Shown here one piece after another: positions 7,435 through 15,800 of a DNA stretch of 61,707 bases. Position numbers and translations under genes: made by a program. Positions within the stretch are counted from its first letter, which is position 1. Each line of letters begins with the position of its first letter. The DNA is taken from NCBI GenBank assembly GCA_036390995.1, contig DASWAT010000131.1:1-61707 (forward strand). The letters run 5' to 3'. This DNA comes from DASQQQ01 sp036390995. Lineage in GTDB: Bacteria; Actinomycetota; UBA4738; HRBIN12. The notes under the pieces are model-generated. The model was given only the letters and a program-made list of their open reading frames with translations, did not search any database and was not told the origin of the DNA.

Positions 7435-7728
7435 CTGAGGAAGTACGAGATCATGCTCATCCTGCCCGCCGAGGCCGACGAGTCGGTCGTCGGCGCGGCG
7501 GTCGATCGCATCACCCGGATCGTCTCAGAGGGTGGAGGCGAGGTCGGCAAGATCGACCGGTGGGGTCGCAGGCGCTTCGCCTTCGAGATCGCGAACCAGA
7601 CCGAGGGCTACTATGTCGTGGCGGAGTTCACGGCCGAACCGTCCGTGATCACGGAGCTCGAGCGGACCTTGCACCTGGCCGACGAGGTGCTGCGATCCAA
7701 GGTGGTCGTCCGCGGCGAAGCCGCATGA
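7435..7728 (+). CDS. rpsF: 30S ribosomal protein S6
   Basis: 97 aa, the usual length. It binds 16S rRNA with S18 in the platform of the small subunit. With the CTG read as initiator the protein begins M-RKYEIMLIL, exactly the conserved S6 N-terminus, and AGGAGG is correctly spaced. The nearest in-frame ATG is inside the first strand and would remove it. A GTG far upstream would add 30 residues foreign to S6. Later signatures include KIDRWGRRRFAFEI and GYYVVAEF. It heads the rpsF-ssb-rpsR-rplI-dnaB string typical of Actinobacteria. Confidence 0.95.
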   Translation: MRKYEIMLILPAEADESVVGAAVDRITRIVSEGGGEVGKIDRWGRRRFAFEIANQTEGYYVVAEFTAEPSVITELERTLHLADEVLRSKVVVRGEAA

Positions 7729-7804
7729 TGGGACGACTCAGGCGACTTCCCCCTTCCCGACCCGCCATCCGTCGGGAAGTGGACACGATGGGTAGGTGAT
7801 GGAG

Positions 7805-8248
7805 ATGGCGAGCGACAACCAGATCATCGTCGTCGGCAACCTGACCGACGACCCCGAGCTCCGGTACACGCCGAACGGCGCGGCCGTGGTGAAGTTCCGC
7901 GTGGCGGTGAACCGCCGGTTCAAGGACGAGGCGGGGAACTGGAAGGACGGGGAGACCTCGTACTTCACGGTGAACGCCTGGCGCAACCTGGCCGAGAACG
8001 TGGCCGAGTCCCTCACCCGCGGAACCCGGGTCGTGGTGGCCGGCCGTCTCCAGATGCGGTCCTGGGAGACCCAGGAGGGCGATCGACGCACCGTGGTCGA
8101 GATCGAAGCCGACGAGATCGGGCCGAGCCTGCGGTGGGCCACCGCCAAGGTCGAGCGGCAGGGCCGCTCCGGCGGCGACTGGTCTGCCCCCGCTCCGGTT
8201 GGCGCTGGCACTGGGAAGGACGAGGAGACCCCGCTGGATGCCGGCTAA
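7805..8248 (+). CDS. ssb: Single-stranded DNA-binding protein
   Basis: 147 aa. The N-terminal OB-fold (about 1-108) has NQIIVVGNLTDDPELRYTPNG, VVKFRVAVNR, SYFTVNAWRNLAENV, GTRVVVAGRLQ and VVEIEADEIGPSLRWA, which are core SSB motifs. The protein coats ssDNA and recruits replication and repair partners through its C-terminal tip. Oddly, the C-terminus is short and ends DEETPLDAG instead of the usual acidic tip finishing in a Phe. The last codons overlap the rpsR start by 11 nt. Start chosen at ATG 7805, 8 nt after GGTAGG; ATG 7799 and GTG 7796 are in the same frame and closer to it. Confidence 0.95.
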   Translation: MASDNQIIVVGNLTDDPELRYTPNGAAVVKFRVAVNRRFKDEAGNWKDGETSYFTVNAWRNLAENVAESLTRGTRVVVAGRLQMRSWETQEGDRRTVVEIEADEIGPSLRWATAKVERQGRSGGDWSAPAPVGAGTGKDEETPLDAG

Positions 8249-8507
8249 GACGAAGAGAAGGCCGAAACGAGAGAAGGACGAGAAGGGCTGGCAGAAGAAG
8301 CAGAAGAAGAAGGTCTGCATCTTCTGCAAGGACCGGATCGACTACGTGGACTACAAGGACGTCATGACGCTGCGCAAGTTCGTCTCCGAACGAGGCAAGA
8401 TCCGAGCACGGCGCGTGACCGGAAACTGCGCGCAGCATCAGCGTGACGTTGCCGCGGCGGTGAAGAACGCTCGCGAGATGGCGCTGCTGCCCTACTCGAC
8501 CCGATGA
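8238..8507 (+). CDS. rpsR: 30S ribosomal protein S18 (zinc-binding type)
   Basis: 89 aa. It has a very basic N-terminus (KTKRRPKREKDEK, QKKQKKK), then VCIFCKDRIDYVDYKD, LRKFVSERGKIRARRVTGN and CAQHQRDVAAAVKNAREMALLPY. The CxxC plus C..H set is the zinc-containing (C+) form of S18. It binds the 16S platform next to S6. ATG 8238 lies inside the end of ssb (11-nt overlap) with GGAG upstream. Its TGA overlaps the rplI ATG (ATGA). Confidence 0.97.
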   Translation: MPAKTKRRPKREKDEKGWQKKQKKKVCIFCKDRIDYVDYKDVMTLRKFVSERGKIRARRVTGNCAQHQRDVAAAVKNAREMALLPYSTR

Positions 8508-8953
8508 AGATCATCCTGCAGAAGCCCGTCGACAAGCTCGGCCTCCCCGGGGACGTCGTCGAGGTCGCCGACGGCTACGCGCGGAACTACCTGATGCCTC
8601 GGGGCCTCGCGGTCAAGGTCACGAAGGGAGGCATGCGGCATATCGATAGCCTGAAGCGAGCTCACGGTGTTCGCGTGTCGAAGGCCAAGGCCGAATCCGA
8701 GGCGGTGGCGCAGAAGCTCACCGGCACCCCGATCAGGGTGGCGGCCCGGGTGGGTGAGGAGGGCAAGCTCTTCGGCAGCGTCACGGCGGCCGAGATCGCT
8801 GCGCACATCGAGGAGCAGACCGGCGTGGTCGTGGATCGCCACGACGTCCACCTGGACGAGCCGATCCGCAGCGTCGGAGTGCATGAGGTGCGGGTCCACC
8901 TGTTCGCGGAGGTGGACCCGATCATCTCGGTCGAGGTCGAGCCCGAGAGCTGA
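8504..8953 (+). CDS. rplI: 50S ribosomal protein L9
   Basis: 149 aa, full length. It binds 23S rRNA domain V near the base of the L1 stalk and extends along the subunit surface. The N-domain is recognisable (MKIILQKPVDKLGLPGD, DGYARNYLMPRGLAV), followed by a connecting helix (SKAKAESEAVAQKL) and the C-domain with GKLFGSVTAAEIA. It overlaps rpsR by 4 nt (ATGA). It ends the ribosomal part of the cluster; a 408-bp gap separates it from dnaB. Confidence 0.97.
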   Translation: MKIILQKPVDKLGLPGDVVEVADGYARNYLMPRGLAVKVTKGGMRHIDSLKRAHGVRVSKAKAESEAVAQKLTGTPIRVAARVGEEGKLFGSVTAAEIAAHIEEQTGVVVDRHDVHLDEPIRSVGVHEVRVHLFAEVDPIISVEVEPES

Positions 8954-9361
8954 TCCGTCAGGTCTGGCCTCTCCGGAAGAGGTCGCACACCTGCGGGGCG
9001 GGGCTCGCCTACGCTCCAACGTGCTCGGCGCCGGGCGCCCGCGAACCGAAGGGGTTACGGGCGCGGGGCACCTGCGCGCGATTCCGCCGGCGACGCCGCC
9101 CCGCTTCAGCGCATCTACCAGCGGAAATGGCCCCCCGGCCCAGTGTCACCGGTAACCGACATGATGCGAACATGCGTTCGCTGGCGAGAGTGCGACCCGA
9201 GAAAGTACGCCAAAGAGGTGGGGCGGTTGTCGCAGGCCAGGGGCGGTATCAACAGCGTTTCCCCAGCAGCCTGGCACTTGTCCTTCTAGCGATTCACAGC
9301 CCCTGGGCCCTAGCCTCTCGCGGGCACCGGCCCGCAAGCACGTCCATTCGAGGGGGACTCT
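8954..9361. other. 408-bp intergenic region between rplI and dnaB
   Basis: No credible gene was seen on either strand; the open frames here are extensions of shadows. It contains GC palindromes around 9028-9041 (CGGGCGCCCG at 9032-9041), which may end the rplI transcript. A TAGCCT box is at 9311-9316, and a perfect 6-bp stem GCGGGC/GCCCGC with a 4-nt loop at 9320-9335 lies just upstream of dnaB. The middle part (about 9060-9300) shows nothing recognisable. Confidence 0.5.
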
Positions 9362-10714
9362 TTGGCGCGTACCGCTGACGACGTTCGACGTCTGCGCCCC
9401 GATCGGGTTCCCCCTCACAACCTGGAGGCGGAGGAGTCGGTCCTCGGCGCCATGATGCTCTCGGCGGAGGCCATCGCCGACGTCGTGGAGGTGGTGCGAC
9501 CCGACGACTTCTACCGGTCCGCGAATGCGAAGATCTTCCAGGCTCTTCGGGAGGTCTACGGGCGCGGCGATCCCGTGGACGCGATCACGGCCGTCGAGGA
9601 GCTGAAGCGGCGGAGCATCCTCGAGGAGATCGGCGGCCACCTCTACATCCACGAGCTGGTCGAGCAGGTGCCGACGCCGGCCGCGGCAGCCTCCTACGCC
9701 CGGATCGTGGCCGAGACGGCGCTGCTTCGGCGCTTGATCTCCGCGGCCGCCGACATCATGGACATGGCCTACTCGGCGCCCGAGGAGCCCGAGCGCGTGG
9801 CCGACGAGGCCGAGCAGCGGATCTACGACGTCGCGCGGCACGAGGACAAGGAGCAGGTCGCGTCGCTCCGCGAGCTCGTCGATCAGGCCATGGAGGATCT
9901 GGAGCGGATCCAGAACCGCGAGTCGGCATTCGCCGGCCTGCCCACCGGATTCCGAGACCTGGACTCGCTGCTCTCGGGTATGCAGGCGGGCAACCTCATC
10001 GTGGTGGCGGCTCGCCCAGGCATCGGCAAGTCGTCGTTCGTCACGAACCTCGCCCGCAACGTGGCCGTCGAGCACGGCGAGCCGGTTTCGATGTTCTCCC
10101 TCGAGATGTCCCGGTGGGAGATCGGCATGCGGCTGCTGTGCGCCGAGGCCCGGGTGCCCTGGGACAGCATCCGGAACAAGCGGGTAGGGGCCGACGACTG
10201 GTCCCGTATCGCCCAGGCCGCCGATGTCTTGCACGAGGCTCCGTTGTTCATCGTCGACTCCGGCAACGTGACGCTCGTGGACATCCGGGCCAAGGCCCGA
10301 AGGCTGGCCGCCCGGCGCGCGGGCCTCGGGCTCATCATCGTCGACTACCTTCAGCTCATGTCCCACACGCGCCGCGTCGACAACCGACAGCAGGAGATCG
10401 CCGAGATCAGCCGCGGTCTGAAGATGTTGGCCAAGGAGCTCCAGATCCCAGTCATCGCGGTCTCCCAGCTGAACCGCGACCCCGAACGCCGCCAGGACAA
10501 GCGCCCGCAGCTCTCCGACCTTCGGGAGTCGGGGGCCATCGAGCAGGACGCCGACGTGGTCATGTTCATCCACCGGGACGACGCCGATCCGGCGAAGAAG
10601 GGCCTGGCCGACGTCATCGTCGCCAAGCACCGGAACGGCCCCACCGACACGATCCCCCTCACGTTCCTCCCTCACCTCACCCAGTTCCGCAACTTCGCTC
10701 CCCCCACGGCGTGA
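9362..10714 (+). CDS. dnaB: Replicative DNA helicase DnaB
   Basis: 450 aa, normal length and intein-free. The N-terminal domain (about 15-120) begins RVPPHNLEAEESVLGAMM. The RecA-like C-terminal domain has Walker A ARPGIGKSS (about 218-225), Walker B LIIVDYLQLM, and VSQLNRDPERRQDKRP with DLRESGAIEQDADVVMFIHR, all standard DnaB motifs. It is a hexameric 5'-3' helicase that unwinds at the fork and recruits primase. TTG 9362 is taken as start: it follows GAGGGGGA and gives the expected N-terminus MARTADDVRRL. Confidence 0.98.
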   Translation: MARTADDVRRLRPDRVPPHNLEAEESVLGAMMLSAEAIADVVEVVRPDDFYRSANAKIFQALREVYGRGDPVDAITAVEELKRRSILEEIGGHLYIHELVEQVPTPAAAASYARIVAETALLRRLISAAADIMDMAYSAPEEPERVADEAEQRIYDVARHEDKEQVASLRELVDQAMEDLERIQNRESAFAGLPTGFRDLDSLLSGMQAGNLIVVAARPGIGKSSFVTNLARNVAVEHGEPVSMFSLEMSRWEIGMRLLCAEARVPWDSIRNKRVGADDWSRIAQAADVLHEAPLFIVDSGNVTLVDIRAKARRLAARRAGLGLIIVDYLQLMSHTRRVDNRQQEIAEISRGLKMLAKELQIPVIAVSQLNRDPERRQDKRPQLSDLRESGAIEQDADVVMFIHRDDADPAKKGLADVIVAKHRNGPTDTIPLTFLPHLTQFRNFAPPTA

Positions 10715-10737
10715 CCGGCCCGCCGCGCCACCCCTCG

Positions 10738-10743
10738 TACGAT
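10738..10743 (+). promoter_or_regulatory. -10 box of nth, leaderless
   Basis: TACGAT 8 nt before the nth ATG. No Shine-Dalgarno sequence is visible before the start. Confidence 0.4.
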
Positions 10744-10751
10744 CTCTCTGC

Positions 10752-11456
10752 ATGAAGGACGAACGGGTGGTGCATCCGGTGCCGACGGCCGAGCGTCGCA
10801 GGGTTCGGGCCATCCACCGGCGCCTGAGGAAGCGGTTCGGCCCGATCGAGCCGCCACGCCGGAGCGATCCACTCGAGGAGCTCGTGCTCACCGTTCTGTC
10901 TCAGCACACCAGTGACCTGAATGCCGAGCGCGCATTCGGTAGCCTCCGCCGGCGGTTCCCGAGCTGGGGCCGCGTGATGGCCGCGCCGGCGGCGCGGGTG
11001 GCCGACGCGATCCGTTCCGGCGGTCTCGCCGATGTCAAGGCCCCTCGGATCCAGGCGATCGTCCGGGAGGTCCTCGAGCGCGAAGGGCGCTACGACCTGT
11101 CCGCCCTGAGGGGCCTGTCCGATCCGGAGGTCCGCACCTACCTCACGTCCCTTCCGGGCGTGGGTCCGAAGACGGCCGCGGTGGTCATGGCGTTCTCGCT
11201 CGGCCGCGCGACGCTTCCGGTGGACACCCACGTCCATCGCGTGACCCGCAGGTTGGGGTTGGTACCCGAGAAGATCTCCGCCGAGCGTGCCCACGGCATC
11301 TTGGAGCATCTGGCTCCGCCGGACCTCCGCGTGGAGCTGCACGTGGGCCTGATCCGGCTGGGCCGCGAGATCTGCAAGGCGGGACGTCCTCGCTGCGAGG
11401 GATGCCCATTGAACGACGTGTGCCCCACGGCACCGCTCTACCTCGGCACGACCTGA
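10752..11456 (+). CDS. nth: Endonuclease III-type DNA glycosylase/AP lyase
   Basis: 234 aa. It excises oxidised pyrimidines and cleaves at AP sites. The helix-hairpin-helix LPGVGPKTAAVV contains the catalytic Lys140, VDTHVHRV contains catalytic Asp158, and the C-terminal 4Fe-4S loop is Cys208-X6-Cys215-X2-Cys218-X5-Cys224. The first helix region reads VLTVLSQHTSD where classical Nth has an S-A/Q-Q-T motif, so it belongs to a slightly divergent branch. Substrate range may differ. Transcription is probably separate from dnaB, from a TACGAT box 8 nt before ATG. Confidence 0.92.
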   Translation: MKDERVVHPVPTAERRRVRAIHRRLRKRFGPIEPPRRSDPLEELVLTVLSQHTSDLNAERAFGSLRRRFPSWGRVMAAPAARVADAIRSGGLADVKAPRIQAIVREVLEREGRYDLSALRGLSDPEVRTYLTSLPGVGPKTAAVVMAFSLGRATLPVDTHVHRVTRRLGLVPEKISAERAHGILEHLAPPDLRVELHVGLIRLGREICKAGRPRCEGCPLNDVCPTAPLYLGTT

Positions 11457-11481
11457 GACTCCCGATACCAGCGAACGAACG

Positions 11482-11552
11482 AGCGGGCGAGGGGAATCGA
11501 ACCCCCGTTTCGAGCTTGGGAAGCTCGCGTTCTACCATTGAACCACGCCCGC
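11482..11552 (-). tRNA. tRNA-Gly (anticodon CCC)
   Basis: A complete cloverleaf. The acceptor is GCGGGCG/CGCCCGC, the D-arm contains GTTCAATGGTAGAAC, and the anticodon stem CGAGC/GCTCG encloses TTCCCAA (anticodon CCC). The T-arm is GGGGG-TTCGATT-CCCCT. The discriminator is U and CCA is not encoded. Confidence 0.95.
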
Positions 11553-11587
11553 GTGCCGCGACCGGCCAGAGCGGGCCGCGGAGGACA

Positions 11588-11593
11588 AGTGTA
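11588..11593 (-). promoter_or_regulatory. -10 box upstream of tRNA-Gly
   Basis: TACACT on the minus strand about 35 nt before the tRNA 5' end. It is back to back with the trpD box at 11619-11624. Confidence 0.4.
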
Positions 11594-11618
11594 GTCGCCG
11601 CCGGGAAGCGCGACCTGC

Positions 11619-11624
11619 TAGCGT
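11619..11624 (+). promoter_or_regulatory. -10 box of trpD, leaderless
   Basis: TAGCGT 9 nt before the trpD ATG, with no Shine-Dalgarno sequence in between. Confidence 0.4.
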
Positions 11625-11633
11625 TCCTGCCCC

Positions 11634-12662
11634 ATGCAGGACCCGGACTTCTGGCCTTCCATCCTCACGCGCCTCGTGGCCGGGGGATCGCTCTCGGCCG
11701 AGGAGAGCGCTGAGGCGGTCCGCAGCATCATGCGGGAGGAGGCCACGCCGGCCCAGGTCGCAGGGTTCCTCATGGCGCTTCGCACGAAGGGCGAGACCGT
11801 CGACGAGGTCGAGGGGTTCGCCCGAACCATGCTCGAGTTCGCTCGGCCCGTGACCAGTCCCGATCCGGTGGTCGACACGTGCGGGACAGGGGGCGACCGG
11901 TCGGGCACGTTCAACATCTCCACCCTTGCGGCCGTGGTGGTGGCGGGTACGGGGACGAGGGTGGCCAAGCACGGGAACCGCGCCGCCTCGTCGCGATGCG
12001 GCTCGGCCGACCTGCTCGAGGCGCTCGGCGTGAAGATCGACCTCGAGCCCGACGGTGTCGAGCGGTGCCTCGCCGAGGCGGGCATCGGGTTCATGTTCGC
12101 GCCGGTCTTCCATCCGGCCACCGCCTACGCGGCCGGGATCCGTCGCGAGCTCCGGGTGCCGACCATCTTCAACTTCCTAGGTCCGCTCACGAACCCCGTC
12201 CGTCCGGCGGCGCAGGTGGTGGGGGTCTCGGATGCCCGGATGCTGCCGCTCGTGGCGGAGGTCCTTGCCCGGCGCGGCGTTCGCGCGCTCGTCTTCCGCG
12301 GCGAGGACGGGCTGGACGAGCTCACCACCACGGGTCCGTCGATCGTCTACGAAACCCGGAACGGCATCCTGTCGCAGCGAGGGCTCGAACCCAGGGATCT
12401 GGGCTTCCATCGGTCGGTTCCCGACGATCTTCGTGGTGGTGACGCCGCCACGAACGTGGGCATCGCGCGAAGGGTGCTCGGAGGCGAGCCGGGACCTCAG
12501 CGCGACGTCGTGCTCCTGAACGCCGGAGCGGCCCTGGAGGTGGCCGGACGAGCCCCCCGTCTGCCGGAGGCCATCGAGCTCGCGGCTCGATCGATCGACT
12601 CGGGCGCCGCGGCCGGGACGCTCGAGCGGTGGGTGGAGATCTCCCAGGCCGCGTCGACGTGA
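11634..12662 (+). CDS. trpD: Anthranilate phosphoribosyltransferase
   Basis: 342 aa, full length. It condenses anthranilate with PRPP, the second step of tryptophan synthesis. Motifs: CGTGGDRSGTFNISTLAAVV (PRPP loop, about 83-102), KHGNRAASSRCGSADLLEALG (anthranilate and Mg sites), FMFAPVFHPA, RRELRVPTIFNFLGPLTNP and FRGEDGLDELTTTGPS. No other trp gene lies in the window, so trpD is detached here from a trp operon. The stop is followed after 42 nt by a broken dcd gene. Confidence 0.97.
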   Translation: MQDPDFWPSILTRLVAGGSLSAEESAEAVRSIMREEATPAQVAGFLMALRTKGETVDEVEGFARTMLEFARPVTSPDPVVDTCGTGGDRSGTFNISTLAAVVVAGTGTRVAKHGNRAASSRCGSADLLEALGVKIDLEPDGVERCLAEAGIGFMFAPVFHPATAYAAGIRRELRVPTIFNFLGPLTNPVRPAAQVVGVSDARMLPLVAEVLARRGVRALVFRGEDGLDELTTTGPSIVYETRNGILSQRGLEPRDLGFHRSVPDDLRGGDAATNVGIARRVLGGEPGPQRDVVLLNAGAALEVAGRAPRLPEAIELAARSIDSGAAAGTLERWVEISQAAST

Positions 12663-12704
12663 GCAGGCGAACGGCCCCGCGCCGCACCCGGTAGCATCCC
12701 CGCG

Positions 12705-12863
12705 ATGATCCTGTCGGACCGAACCATCCGCGAGGAGATCGCGGCCGGGTGGATCGTGATCGAGCCGTTCGACGAGGTCTGTGTACAACCCTAGTCGGTG
12801 GACCTGCACGTAGACCGGTCGTTCCGCCGGTTCTTCGAGGAGTTCGGGGGCTCGCGCACCTAG
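12705..12863 (+). pseudogene. dcd: dCTP deaminase remnant (dcd), in-frame stop and 3' truncation
   Basis: From ATG 12705 the frame reads MILSDRTIREEIAAG then IVIEPFDEVCVQP, the unmistakable N-terminus of dCTP deaminase. A TAG stop interrupts it at 12792-12794. After the stop the same frame continues SVDLHVDRSFRRF, also Dcd, then loses similarity and meets a second stop at 12861-12863. Intact Dcd has about 190 residues; only about 45 are present. The TAG falls where the family usually has Ser, so one C-to-A change (TCG to TAG) explains it. A TAGCAT box lies 7 nt before the ATG, the same leaderless promoter style as intact genes. The break ends at the tail of the HEAT-repeat gene on the other strand. 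Confidence 0.85.
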
Positions 12864-15800
12864 CGCGCCCCGCTCGCCGCGGCCCGGCCCCCGTCCTCGG
12901 CTCCGAGCCTCGCCAGCGCCTCGCTCGCAGCCTGTACCACCTCGGGATCCGGATCCTCCAGCGCGGCCTGTTTCACCGGTTGCTCGGCCCGGCGGTCGCC
13001 GAGGGTGCCGAGAAGCTGCGCCGAGCGGATCCGGATGCGCTCGTCCGGGTCGAAGAGCGTTCGGATCAACGCGTCCACGGCGGACGAACCACCCACGGCG
13101 CCGACCGCCTCGACCGCGCGAAGCCGCCGTTCGGGATCGGGCGCGCTCAACCGGCCCAGCAGGTCGTCGATGCCCACCACCTGCTGGAGCAGCCCTCCCA
13201 CGATGGAGGAAAGTGCCGGGTTCCCCTGCCGGAGCACGTCGATCAGGAGCTCGACGGAGGCCGGCCCGATCCCGGTGAGCAGGTCGGCGGCGGAGTCGCG
13301 CAGGCTCGGCACGGCGAGCACGCTGGCCAGGCGCCGTGCGACCGCCGGCGAGCTCCATTCGGTCAGCACCTGGCTCGCGGTCTCCCTGACCCGCGGCTCA
13401 GGGTCCTTCAGCGCCGTGACGAGTGCTCCAAGAACGGACTCGTCGTCGATCACGCCCAGCGCGCCCACCGCGCCGATGCGGACGTCGGGATCCGGGTCGA
13501 CGAGCGCCTTGCCCAATGCGCTTGCAGCCGAAGGGTCGCGGAGCCGGCCCAACGACGCTACGGCGGAGCGTCGTACCTGGGCCGAAGGATCCCCCAGCGC
13601 ATGGATGGCGGCCTCGACGCACCCGGGCGAGCCACCCCAGCCCACCACCTCGACGGCCAGCACACGCTCCTGCTCGTCGAGCGAGCGGAGCCGCTCGAAC
13701 GCCAACTCGGTGAGCCCAGATTCCGTCTGCTGGAGCGCCGCGACGAGCTCGCCTCGCTCCCTCGGCGGACAGGAGCGCAGGGCCGCCCACGCGCCCTCGC
13801 GATCCGTGCCCACGAGCTCGGCGAACCGATGCATGGCCGCCCGCCGAACGCGCTCGTCCGGATCGGACAGCGACCGGGAAACGAGGTCGGAGATCTGGAC
13901 GTCCGATGCCGTGGGGAACGTCTGCAGCGCGGTCGCCCGCACGTCCGGATCGGGGTCGGCGGGCGCCCGTTCGGGTGCGTGCGCGGGAGAGCCCTGGATG
14001 CACCTGCCGAGCGTGCGCACCGCCGCGGCGCGCACGGCGGGCGACGGGTCGTTCGCGAGTGCGGCCTCGGCCACCTCGACGCCCAGCGGGTTGGCCGTCC
14101 CCGCCAGGCCATCGAGGGCGGCCACACGGACCGGCGGCGATTCATCGGTGAGGAGGTGGGAGACGTGGGGGATCAGCTCCTGCCCACACGTCTCCCACAG
14201 CAGGTCGACGGCCTGCGGCCGGCGGGCCGGCTCGATCGCGTCGAGCGCGTCCACCAGGGCCGCCGGGTTCGGGTGCACCGACCGGAGTGCTTCCAGGAAG
14301 ACCCTGCGCTCCTGTGAGGGCAGACCGATCGTCCGGTCGAGCAGCGCGGGAGCCACTTCGGGAAGCTCCACTCGGCCGGCGACGAGGGCTGCCAGCTCGG
14401 CTTCGCGGGAGGTTCCTGAGACCACACGATCGAGGGCCCACGCGAGGATCTCGTCACGGTCTCGTCGGCGCAACTCCTCGCCGGCACGTTCGCGCTCGAT
14501 CGGGTCCGGGTCGGTCAGGCCCGCGGCCACGGAGCCCAGAGGCTCCCCTTGGAGGGCGCCCTCTGTCGCCGAGCCGTCCGTCGCGGACCCAGAAGAACGG
14601 GCGACCTCATCGGCCGCACGCTGCGCGACGACTCGGACCTCCTCGAGAGGGTCGCCCACCAATCCGGCAAGCGCCTGGAGGACCGCTGGGGAGGACTCGT
14701 CCAGCAGCAGGCGGACCGCACCCAGCCGCTCCGGCTCCCCCAGGGAGAGCGCCCCAGTCAGACGGTCCGGGCCCAGGGCGTGTGCGACCCGGGCCAGGCC
14801 CTCGCGCTCCCCGGCGTCCGGCGCCGGCTCCATCTCCGCGACCGCGAGGACGACGGCTGCGACGTCCTGGTCGGTGGGACCGCTCGAGGAGATGACCGAT
14901 GGAAGGATGTCCATCACCGTTCGCTGCGTCCGGGGATGCCGGCGCACCGCGAGGAGCGGTGAGAGGAGGGCGACCTCGCAAGGCTCCCGGTGGGCCGCCA
15001 ACCGCACCGCCGCAGCCCGGATCTCGTCGTCGGGGTCCTGGATCGCGCGGCGGACTGCCTCGTCGTCCACGCGCTCGGGGAAGCCCGCGAGCGTCTGGAC
15101 GGCCAGCAGGCGCACCTCACGATCGGGATCGAGCAGGAGGCCGCAGATCCGTTCGAGCTCCTCGTCCGAGGGCTCCCGGGTGGACAGCTCGATCAGGGCT
15201 CGGCGGCGTTCCTGCGGGTCTCGGGAGGACAGCAAGGGACCCTGCGATACGGGGGCGTCCGACTGCTCGAGGGCGGGGCCTGGGGAAGTCCCCTCGAGCG
15301 CCGGCTCCGGGGTCGCCGCCATCGGCACCGGCTCGCGTGCTGGCGCTTCGAGATCCGGCGACGCCTCGGAGATCCTTGCGGGTGAGGCTTCGGCCTCCGG
15401 AAGGGGCATCTCGAAGGTGAGGGAAGCGGCCGCTTGCGGTGTCGTGACGTCGGCCGATGGACCTTCCTGCGGCGCTGGGATGCCCCCGCCGGGCTCCTTG
15501 GTCGATGCCTCCACGATCGGGATCTCCTCGGCCCGACCGGGGAGTTGCGGTTCCTGCGTCGGCGTCGATGGCTCCCCGGCCTGCGACGCCGGCGCCGGCT
15601 CGAGGGGGAGTTCGGCCTCGGCGGCGGCCTGCGCCTCTGGCTCCGGTGCAAGGCCGATCTCGTTCGGCCGATCCCCATCTTCCGCCGGCTGATCGTCCGC
15701 GGTCTCTTCCGGCTCGTCGTCCTCGGAGATGTCCCGTCGCCGCTCAGCGAGCGCCTTCAGGCTGCGGTACCAGTCTTCTTCATAGGCCTCGACCTGGCCG

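Noticed and set aside
12863..12900. Selenocysteine- or suppressor-type read-through of the dcd TAG
   Set aside because: Even if the TAG at 12792 were read, the frame ends after 22 more codons without the rest of the enzyme.
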